Positions 1 to 7,247 of a stretch of 64,000 nucleotides of DNA are shown in pieces (positions within the stretch are counted from its first letter, which is position 1; each line of letters opens with the position of its first letter). This stretch comes from J054 sp963850255. GTDB lineage: Bacteria; Pseudomonadota; Gammaproteobacteria; Steroidobacterales; GCA-2729495. The stretch lies in contig CAWKLL010000011.1 of the NCBI GenBank assembly GCA_963850255.1, positions 1 to 64,000 of the forward strand, given 5' to 3'. The notes below the pieces were generated by a model that was not told the DNA's origin, did no database searches, and saw nothing but the letters and a program-made list of their open reading frames with translations. Made by a program: the position numbers and the translations under genes.

Positions 1-61
1 TGACAGCCAAAATGGATACGTATACAATCCGGTAGAATTTATCTTACCGGAAGACATAGTT

Positions 62-1095
62 ATGAAAACGACAATCACAAAAGGAGACGAGAGCGTCTCA
101 AATTGATGTGGCCCGGCTGGCCGGCGTATCGCAGGCAGCGGTATCGCGTACGTTTACGCCAGGTGCCAGCGTGTCGGCAGAGGTCAGGCAACAGGTTCTG
201 GCTGCCGCGGAACAGTTGGGCTACCGGCCCAATGCCATCGCCAGAAGTCTTATTACAAACTCTACCAACATCATCGGCATCGTCCGGGTCCGGTTTGGTA
301 ATCCATTTTACTCGCAGATTTTTAAAGAATTCACCCAAAAATTACAGGACCTGGGATACTCTGTTCTGCTGTTAAACGCGGCCCAAGATCACGAAATTGA
401 ACAGACCCTGCCTACAGCCTTGCAATATCATGTAGACGGACTCATCATTACCTCGGCGACCCTCACCTCCAAAATGGCCGATGAGTGTGCCCGCATCGGC
501 ACGCCGGTCGTGCTGTTCAATCGCTACGAGCTGGGAACCACGGCCAATGCCGTTTGCTGTGATAATGTGGCCGGGGGCAAATTAGTGGCTAATGCTTTAC
601 TGGATGCGGGCTATGAGCGGACGGCCTACATTGCCGGCGAGGAAGGGAGTTCGACCAACCGGGACCGGGAGCAGGGCTTCACCCAACAACTACAAACCCG
701 GGGTCATACGCTGGCTTTCCGGGAAAGCGGGAATGAATACACCTACGAAGCCGGCTATGCGGCGGCCAAACGTCTATTTACAACATGATACCCCACCTGA
801 TGCCATTTTTTGTGCCAGCGATTTAATGGCGATGGGGGCTTTAGATGCCGCCAAAGAAGATAGCCTGAAAATACCGGATGATCTGGGCATTATTGGCTTT
901 GACGATATCGAGATGACCGCCTGGCCTAGCTACGCGATCACCACCGTCAGACAGCCGGTAGCCCGGATGGTTGATACTACCATTGAAATTCTGTTGAATG
1001 CCATCGAAAATCCGGATGCTGAAACCGTAATGAAATGGATTCCCGCCAGTCTGGTCGAGCGGAACTCCACCAGGGCTGTAAACCCCCCAACGTGA
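62..1095 (+). CDS. LacI-family transcriptional regulator, frame broken twice
   Basis: This is a sugar-responsive DNA-binding repressor. The helix-turn-helix reads DVARLAGVSQAAVSRTF near the N-terminus. A periplasmic-binding-like effector domain follows, with GLIITSATL, FNRYELG and, in the C-terminal half, PPDAIFCASDLMAMGALDAA and GIIGFDDIEM. Three frames must be joined. ATG at 62 gives MKTTITKGDESVS, the frame then shifts near 100 inside an AAA run, and again near 778-780 inside a TTT run. Removing one base from each run gives a continuous family-length protein of about 340 residues. It heads the catabolic cluster that ends at 6964 and is its likely local regulator. The shifts could be consensus errors or real decay. 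Confidence 0.85.
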
Positions 1096-1171
1096 AAATG
1101 CTCAACCTTTATTCTCAATGGAGTCATCATGAGCGTGAACCGCACGCCACCGAACAATGTAAATTGTAGCA

Positions 1172-1189
1172 AGACACGATATCGTGTCT
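1172..1189. promoter_or_regulatory. 18-bp perfect palindrome, candidate operator
   Basis: AGACACGATATCGTGTCT is a perfect palindrome 50 bases before the URO-D start and downstream of the LacI-type gene. A LacI-family regulator next door makes it a natural operator candidate. The centre is ATAT-like rather than the CG centre usual for this family, so the link to this regulator is inference. Confidence 0.5.
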
Positions 1190-1200
1190 GACTACTGACT

Positions 1201-1226
1201 TCTGGCTACTGGATACTGTATTTACA
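1201..1226 (+). repeat. Leader repeat, copy 1
   Basis: The segment carries TCTGGCTACTGG followed by TACTGTATTTACA just before the Shine-Dalgarno AGGAG of the gene at 1240. The same two exact blocks recur at 6174-6185 and 6201-6213 before the gene at 6226, with extra bases between them in the second copy. A duplicated 5' leader or shared promoter is likely. Confidence 0.55.
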
Positions 1227-1239
1227 TAGGAGATTAAGG

Positions 1240-2487
1240 ATGACCCCCAGAGAACGATTTAAGAGGATTACCAATCATCAGGAAGCAGACCGCGTGCCCA
1301 TCGATATGGGCAGTCACGTGGCCTCAATCCACCGGCTAACCTACGCCAAACTGAAAGCGTATCTCGACGAACCCGATATCAAAAACCAGGAGAAAATCCT
1401 GGACCGGATGGTGCAAAACGTGGTGCCCGATGAAAAACTACTGCAACGGTACGGTGTGGATTTCCGCTGGATAGCCCCGCACTGGGTTGACGTCACCGAT
1501 ATCCGCGAGGACATCTACCGTGACATGTGGGGCATCGACTGGCAATTCATGCTCGATGCCTACAGCGTCTACGACTCGCCCCTAAAAGACGCCACCATCG
1601 ACGATCTTGATCGCTTCGATTGGCCCGATCCCTACAACCCGCAAGTTGTTACCGGATTGGCAGAGCGGGCCAAGTTCTTATACGAGAATACCGACTATGT
1701 TTTGGTCGGGGATGCGATCAAGGGTGGCCTCTTAACCAAAGCGCTGCAAATCCGTGGCTACGAGCAGATGTTCGCCGATTTGGTCGACGATATTGCTTTT
1801 ACCGAGGCGCTGATGGACAAACTACTCTGGCTTTACAAAGAGTTTTGGACCACATTCTTGAAGGCGGTTGGCCCTTACGTACAGATGGTCTACTTCACGG
1901 ACGATATCGGCGGGCAAAACGCGATGATGATATCGCCGGCCACTTTCCGCAGTTTGGTTAAACCGCGAATTGCGGAGCTGGTCGATCATATCAAGGGGCA
2001 GGCGGACGTAAAATTTATGTATCACACCGATGGTACGGTTGCGCCGGTGATCGACGACATTATCGAAATGGGGGTTGACATCCTGAACCGAATTCAAACC
2101 TCGGCCTTGGGTATGGACACCGATATGCTGAAAGAACTGTATGGCGACCGGATCTGCTTTCCACGGCGCCATCGACGTCCAAATGATGCTGCCCTTTTCT
2201 ACCCCCGAACTGAAGTCCGGTACGATGTGGCCAAACGCATTTATCACCTGGCACGAGGCGGAGGCTATATCTTGGCCCCTTGTCACAACATCGGCTCGGA
2301 TGTACCGCCGGTGAATGTCGAAGCGATGTATTTTGCCGCCCAGGAATATGGTCGTTACCCGTTACAGCTAGAATCGGTATTGACGGAGGCGGACAGAAAA
2401 CTACCGACCAAAGCCGAACTGGAAGCACAGCAGAAGCGACCTGTGGTCAAGAGGCGCAAGCGGCCAAAGGTGTCGGCCAGGCCTTAG
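1240..2487 (+). CDS. Uroporphyrinogen decarboxylase (URO-D)-like protein
   Basis: This is a URO-D superfamily protein of the kind found in catabolic operons, where members often act as methyltransferases rather than in heme synthesis. It starts MTPRERFKRITNHQEADRVP, which is typical of the family. A MYHTDGTVAPVIDDI segment stands where MtaA-type enzymes have a His-x-Cys zinc site, so that site looks altered. Residues about 307-328 are garbled by a local frame excursion: the neighbouring frame reads HGAIDVQMMLPFSTPE, as expected for the family. A +1 near 2160 and a -1 near 2219 would explain it. The Shine-Dalgarno AGGAG at 1228-1232 supports ATG 1240. The 415-residue length includes a basic C-terminal tail. 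The substrate is unknown. Confidence 0.8.
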   Translation: MTPRERFKRITNHQEADRVPIDMGSHVASIHRLTYAKLKAYLDEPDIKNQEKILDRMVQNVVPDEKLLQRYGVDFRWIAPHWVDVTDIREDIYRDMWGIDWQFMLDAYSVYDSPLKDATIDDLDRFDWPDPYNPQVVTGLAERAKFLYENTDYVLVGDAIKGGLLTKALQIRGYEQMFADLVDDIAFTEALMDKLLWLYKEFWTTFLKAVGPYVQMVYFTDDIGGQNAMMISPATFRSLVKPRIAELVDHIKGQADVKFMYHTDGTVAPVIDDIIEMGVDILNRIQTSALGMDTDMLKELYGDRICFPRRHRRPNDAALFYPRTEVRYDVAKRIYHLARGGGYILAPCHNIGSDVPPVNVEAMYFAAQEYGRYPLQLESVLTEADRKLPTKAELEAQQKRPVVKRRKRPKVSARP

Positions 2488-2538
2488 TTCGATTTGAAAT
2501 TTCGGATTTACGATCCTGTGGAACTGGAGGATTTATCA

Positions 2539-2952
2539 ATGATAAAAGTAAAAGATTTACACCACGTCAGTATCGTAGTTAAAGATGTTGAAGCCTCAAA
2601 ACGTTTTTATTGCGATGTTTTGGGTATGGTAGATGTACCGCGCCCACCCACGTTCACTTTTGAAGGAGCCTGGTTCCGCAAAAGCGGCGTAGAAGTTCAT
2701 CTTATTCAAATCAAGGAAGCCGTGCAACCTCCCGGAGATGGGCCAAACAATCCCACCGAAACACGAGACCTAACTTTTGCCCGGCACTTCTGTTTCAGCG
2801 TTGAAGATATGGCTGCAGCTGTCAATATACTCAAGGAAAACAACATCCCCATTGCTCTGGGGCCACGTGCCCGGGGTGATGGCGCACTTCAACTATATAT
2901 CTACGACCCCGATGGACATATGGTCGAGCTTGTTTACGAACCGTGGGTATAA
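2539..2952 (+). CDS. VOC (glyoxalase/bleomycin-resistance) family protein
   Basis: This is a single VOC-fold protein of 137 residues. The paired beta-alpha-beta-beta-beta modules are visible as DLHHVSIVVKDVEASKRFYCDVLGM and FARHFCFSVEDMAAAVNILKENNI. The C-terminal YDPDGHMVELVYEP carries the usual metal-ligand glutamate. I chose ATG 2539 because GGAGG lies at 2526-2530; a longer upstream frame has no comparable signal. Such proteins are metal-dependent lyases, isomerases or dioxygenases. In this cluster it may act on a carbonyl intermediate, but the substrate cannot be read from the sequence. It is one of the few intact genes in the first 7 kb. Confidence 0.8.
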   Translation: MIKVKDLHHVSIVVKDVEASKRFYCDVLGMVDVPRPPTFTFEGAWFRKSGVEVHLIQIKEAVQPPGDGPNNPTETRDLTFARHFCFSVEDMAAAVNILKENNIPIALGPRARGDGALQLYIYDPDGHMVELVYEPWV

Positions 2953-3004
2953 ATAGTCTGGCTGCTTGGCTGATTATCCCATATTTTTTGGAATGAGGAA
3001 GAAA

Positions 3005-3791
3005 ATGGCCCAGGTCTTCAAGAATTGTGTTAAACAAACGCTGAAAGAAGGTAAGAAAACCGCGGGAGCCTGGCTGCAAATTGGCAGCCCTATCACCGCC
3101 GAAATCATGAGCCAGGCCGGTTTCGACTGGTTGATGATCGATATGGAACACGCGCCCGTTGATTTTATGACACTGGTCAGCCAGATGCAGGCAATGACCG
3201 GTGGGGGTGCGGTACCGCTGGTTCGCGCTCCCATGGAACGATTTTGTGACCATTAAGCGCATTCTGGATGCCGGTGCTTACGGCCTGCTCGTACCGTACG
3301 TGAACACCCGCGAAGAAGCCGAAGCCGCCGTGAAAGCCTGCAAATATCCGCCGGATGGCATTCGTGGCGTGGCGGGCAGTCCCCGGGCCGCCGGTTACGG
3401 TCAAAATGTGAGTAACTACCTGCCCAACGCCAACGACCAGATTTTGGTTCTAACTGCCGTGGAAACCGCCGCAGCTGTAGAAAATTTGGATGATATTTTG
3501 GCCGTCTCAGGTCTCGATGGTATCTTCATCGGGCCAATGGATCTGTCGACTTCAATGGGATATATGGGCAACCCCGGACACCCCGAGGTAAAGGCCGCCA
3601 TCGAAACCATCGAGCACAAAACGTTAGGTGCGGGCAAGATCCTGTCGACCATTACCGGCAGTTGGGAGCAGGCCCAGGCCCGCTACGAAAAAGGTTACCA
3701 GATGATTATGCTCATGGCCGATGGCGTGGCGGTGGGTCAATTGGCCGCAGGTACGGTAGCCAACTTTCGCCAAGCCTATCCCGATGGCTAA
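3005..3791 (+). CDS. HpcH/HpaI-family aldolase, frame broken once
   Basis: This is a class II pyruvate aldolase that cleaves 2-keto-3-deoxy sugar acids or 4-hydroxy-2-oxo acids. The N-terminal frame runs to AGFDWLMIDMEHAPVDF (the family's metal-site region) and VPLVRAP. The next frame continues WNDFVTIKRILDAGAYGLLVPYV, then GIRGVAGSPRAAGYG and GIFIGPMDLSTSMGY. One extra A in CCCATGG near 3233 breaks the frame; without it VRAPWNDFV is restored and the protein has about 260 residues, normal for the family. ATG 3005 follows a GAGGAAG-like ribosome site. It likely supplies a retro-aldol step in the cluster's sugar-acid pathway. Confidence 0.8.
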
Positions 3792-3888
3792 CCTTTAGAT
3801 GACGCCTTTGACCACACGGAACCAATCAGCCACAAACAGTTGGTGGACTTCATTTAGGAATTCAACCAGTTCGCCGAGGATTATAGCG

Positions 3889-4479
3889 ATGAGAACGCCG
3901 AGTGAAGAAATTGTTTACTTTGGACGACGGATGGCTGAGCGATGGATGACCAATGCCGCCGGTGGGAACATCAGTCTGCGGGTAGAGGATCAAATCTATA
4001 TTTCACCTCGCTACGCCGACTACAAATGGGGTTGGCAACTGTGGCCCGAGCAAATTGTGTCTGGCCCCATTCATAGTGACGAACTACTAACCAACCCATC
4101 TTTTTCCCGCGAAGGAAAAGCACACCTGGGTATTTACCGCACCTTTTCCGAAGCAAGCGCCATCGTCCATGCGCACCCCCATCACGTGATGCCGTTTTGC
4201 GCGGCCAACAAACCGATCGAGCCAATCATCGACGCGACGATGAGGTTTGGCACGATCGAGCCGATCAAATATGCCACGCCGAACAGTCAGGCACTGGCCG
4301 ATCATATTGTCGACGGGCTACGTGGCAAAGAAGCGCTCATACGCGACTATGCGGCCGCCGTCCTGATGCCCAAGCACGGCATTATCGTGGTCGGCCAGGA
4401 TATTTACGCTGTTTTTGACACACTGGTAAAAATCAATATGAATGCCTGGTGTATCCTGGCCCGGAAGATGTTGGATTGA
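3889..4479 (+). CDS. Class II aldolase/adducin-family protein
   Basis: This is a zinc-dependent aldolase-fold protein of the fuculose/rhamnulose-phosphate aldolase family, 196 residues and intact. It shows TNAAGGNISLRV (phosphate-binding loop region), IVHAHPHHVMPF (zinc-ligand HxH), and PKHGIIVVGQDI (third histidine). I chose ATG 3889 because GAGGA lies eight bases upstream; the longer frame from 3799 adds a non-conserved stretch. Together with the kinase just downstream, it fits cleavage of a ketose phosphate to DHAP and an aldehyde. The exact sugar is unknown. Confidence 0.8.
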   Translation: MRTPSEEIVYFGRRMAERWMTNAAGGNISLRVEDQIYISPRYADYKWGWQLWPEQIVSGPIHSDELLTNPSFSREGKAHLGIYRTFSEASAIVHAHPHHVMPFCAANKPIEPIIDATMRFGTIEPIKYATPNSQALADHIVDGLRGKEALIRDYAAAVLMPKHGIIVVGQDIYAVFDTLVKINMNAWCILARKMLD

Positions 4480-4540
4480 GGTAAGTCTTGTTTTAGTGAA
4501 GCGTGGCGCGACGGCCCGAATTCCGAAGGATGGATCTCAG

Positions 4541-5994
4541 ATGATTCACACCAAGAAATACATCGCCTTTGATTTGGGTGGCTCAGCCCGGGGCACGGTC
4601 GGCAGTTTTGACGGCAGCAAAACTCGCCCTGGACGTTGTTAGCCGGTTCGACAATAGTTACGTTCGGGCTTTGGATCAAGTTTATTGGGATGTCTTGAAG
4701 CTGTTTTCGGGCTGAAACAGGGTCTTCGGCAGGCCCGGCAGGCCTATGGCTCCAGACCTGGTCAGCCTTGGGGTTGATACGATGGGCGTGGCCTTCGCGC
4801 TTCTGGACCGTCAAGGCCACCTGGTGAGCAACCCGCCTTACCACCGCCTCCCGCAAAAAGACGCCATCCTTAAAGAAGCCTTCAGACGGATGCCAAAGGA
4901 AGAGATCTTCCAAATCACCGGGCTCCAGCTGGTGCGCCTGGATTTGCTGTATCACCTGCTGATGATGACGCGCTCACGTTCGCCTTTATTAGAGATGGCC
5001 CAGACGTTTCTGATGTTGCCGGACGTGATTAACTACTGGCTAACAGGTAGGGCGGCCTGCGAGTATACCATTGCTTCGACCTCTCATTTGTTGGACGCCC
5101 AGACGAAAGCGTGGTCGGTCCTCTTGATTGAAGCTATGGGGCTGCCGACGCATCTATTTCCAGAAATTATCGAGCCAGGACAGGTGTTGGCCCAGCTACA
5201 TCCCACCGTAGCTGAAGAAACGGGGCTTCGCCAGATACCGGTGGTCGCCACAGCTGCTCACGATACCGCTGCGGCCATCGCCTCTATTCCGGCTGAAGGG
5301 GATAATTACGCCTACCTCAGCTCGGGCAGCTGGGGTCTTTTGGGGACTGAAATCTCCCGGCCAATACTTACCGACAAGGTCGCTGCAGCTCAACTTTGCT
5401 AACGAAGGAGGCGCCTCAGGTACGATCCGGTTATTGCATAACAGTATTAATCTGTGGCTGGCCCGGGAGTGCCGGCGTATCTGGGCCAGCGAGGGAGAAA
5501 ACCATTCCTGGGATCCGTTGATCAAGATGGCTGAACAGGCAAAGCCCTTTGTCGCCTTCATCGATCCTGATGCGCCGGCGTTCAAGCTGCCGGAGCATAT
5601 GCCGGCGACGCTACAGGCTGTGTGCCGGAATACTGGGCAAAGCGTGCCACAAACGAAAGGCGCAATCATCCGGCTCATCCTGGAAAGCCTTGCCTTCAAA
5701 TATCGCTATGCACTGGATAATCTGGCGGATATTCTCGGTAAGCGGCCGCAGGTTCTCCACATCGTCGGGGGTGGGGCGCGTAATAAGTTACTTAACCAGT
5801 TCACCGCCAATGCCCTCAACTCGCCGGTGGTCGCCGGCCCCTACGAAGCCACTTCGGTTGGGAACATCCTCGTGCAAATGATCGCGACCGGCGACCTGGC
5901 TAATCTTGACGAGGGTCGGAAGCTGGTCAGGGCATCATTTCCAACTGAAACTTGTACACCGCTAGACTTCAGAGGTATGGGAGGAGCAATATGA
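4541..5994 (+). CDS. FGGY carbohydrate kinase (rhamnulokinase-like), multiply frameshifted
   Basis: This is a sugar kinase that would phosphorylate a ketose with ATP. The first ATP-binding motif is IAFDLGGSARGTVGSFDG after ATG 4541. Coding then moves between frames near 4620, 4710 and 4745 before the long stretch SLGVDTMGVAFALLD. A last shift near 5390 leads into LNFANEGGASGT. The C-terminal FGGY signature region is clear: IIRLILESLAFKYRYAL and LHIVGGGARNKLLNQ. The rejoined length of about 480 residues is normal. With four breaks it is either a decayed gene or the product of a poor consensus. It pairs with the upstream class II aldolase. Confidence 0.8.
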
Positions 5995-6173
5995 TCGGTA
6001 TCTCAAGGTAACAGGATTGCCGGTGATCACCTGATAAACAAGTGATAGAATCGGGTATCAACCTTACTCCCGAAGTTTCAGTCACGAGAAACAGATCAAA
6101 ATAATAGCAACATTTCATCTAATTTGAGCGAGGTTATTACGACTCTAACGGGACACCCCCGCTGATGAAAATG

Positions 6174-6213
6174 TCTGGCTACTGGTTACTGAAGACTGAT
6201 TACTGTATTTACA
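6174..6213 (+). repeat. Leader repeat, copy 2
   Basis: The blocks TCTGGCTACTGG (6174-6185) and TACTGTATTTACA (6201-6213) match copy 1 at 1201-1226 exactly, separated here by about 15 extra bases. They directly precede the AAGGAG of the gene at 6226. Confidence 0.55.
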
Positions 6214-6225
6214 AGGAGCTACTTT

Positions 6226-6964
6226 ATGTCACAATCATCTGAACCTCGCCATGTTGGAAGAACTGAAGCGCTTTGATACGCCCTCAATTACCAATGTGGT
6301 GGCAACCTATCCAACCAGTCCGCTCTGTCTGGGGCTTTACAATCCCTGGTCTGAAAATTGGTACACCGACCAATCGATTCGCTGCATGTTTCCGGAACTG
6401 GGTCCGCTTGTCGGCTACGCTGTTACCTGTGTCTATGGCCTACCCGATCCCAATTTCAGCGAATTGACCTTTATGGATGTCGTCGATGCCTTAGACGCCG
6501 CCAAAAAGCCGACGGTGCTGGTCCTTCAGCAGAAATTCCCGCCAGAGATTGCGGGTAAAGTGGGTCTGGCGGGCGGCAACATGGTTTCGGCCATGAAGGC
6601 GCTGGGCTGCGTGGGCCTCATCTCTAATGGTCCGTCCAGAGATCTGGATGAAATCCGTCCGATGGGCTTTCAGTACATGCTGAGTGGTGTCACGGCCGGG
6701 CATGGCGCCATGGCCGTCCAAGCGGTTAACGTGCCGGTGACGGTCGGCGGCATGGATGTTGCGCCTGGTGAACTGATTCACATGGACGAAAACGGCGCCG
6801 TTAAGTTCCCGGCCGACAAGCTTGCAGCCGTATTGAACAATGTTCGGGCGCTGCAGAAGGAAGAGGAAGCGCGTATGTCGGCCTTGCAGCAGGCAACCTC
6901 GGCCGCTGAGATCCCGAGCTATTTATGGGAACCGGCTCGCGCCCTGAAGCGAGCGGGCCAATAG
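6226..6964 (+). CDS. RraA-like/HMG aldolase-family protein, start frameshifted
   Basis: This is a RraA-fold protein; catabolic members cleave 4-hydroxy-4-methyl-2-oxoglutarate-type acids, others modulate RNase E. The core reads FDTPSITNVVATYP at the N-terminus, VGLAGGNMVSAMKALGCVGLISNGPSRDLDEI in the ligand pocket, and NVPVTVGGMDVAPGELIHMDENG, which is diagnostic. ATG 6226 has AAGGAG upstream but reads MSQSSEPRHVG and leaves frame. The core frame is open from 6251 with MLEELKRF. One extra base near 6246 would fuse them. In this cluster a lyase role is more likely than RNase control (inference). Confidence 0.8.
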
Positions 6965-6968
6965 CAGA

Positions 6969-7003
6969 AGCTGCCGGGCCTTTTTCTGCCCGGCAGCTTT
7001 TTT
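6969..7003 (+). terminator. Intrinsic terminator closing the catabolic cluster
   Basis: An 11-bp perfect stem AGCTGCCGGGC / GCCCGGCAGCT with an eight-base loop is followed by a T run. It starts four bases after the RraA-like stop codon and is the strongest terminator in the window. It also marks the last base clearly belonging to the low-GC block. Confidence 0.92.
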
Positions 7004-7204
7004 CAGCATTTCAACGGCTAAACGGCCCAGCGGGCTCAAAGTGTCAGGAGCCGCGCATCCATTTCGTGGCTCGCCGGCTCGGCGAGCTGTTCATTGCTGA
7101 TATAGCCGTCGTTCTAGTAGCACCGGACCTGGTGCAGCCGATACAAATCACTTCGGTTTTGAAACGCAGATTCGGCAAATAGATTTCCAGCCCACAGGAA
7201 ATTA

Positions 7205-7212
7205 GTAAACTG
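7205..7212 (+). promoter_or_regulatory. GTAAACTG element
   Basis: Exact GTAAACTG, 35 bases before the ATG of the nitrilase-fold gene at 7248. It is the first copy of a motif that recurs in front of several genes in the high-GC part. TAAACT could serve as a -10 box. Confidence 0.4.
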
Positions 7213-7247
7213 TTAGCGAACCTGGAAGTTTGTGGGGATTCGGCGCT

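Noticed and set aside
3792..3903. Frame reading PLDDAFDHTEPISHKQLVDFI then EFNQFAEDYSDENAE
   Set aside because: It looks coding in composition but contains a stop, has no start signal and overlaps the class II aldolase start; it may be a relic tail.
6925..7182. 85-residue frame across the terminator after the RraA-like gene
   Set aside because: It starts inside the RraA gene and runs through the terminator; no family likeness.
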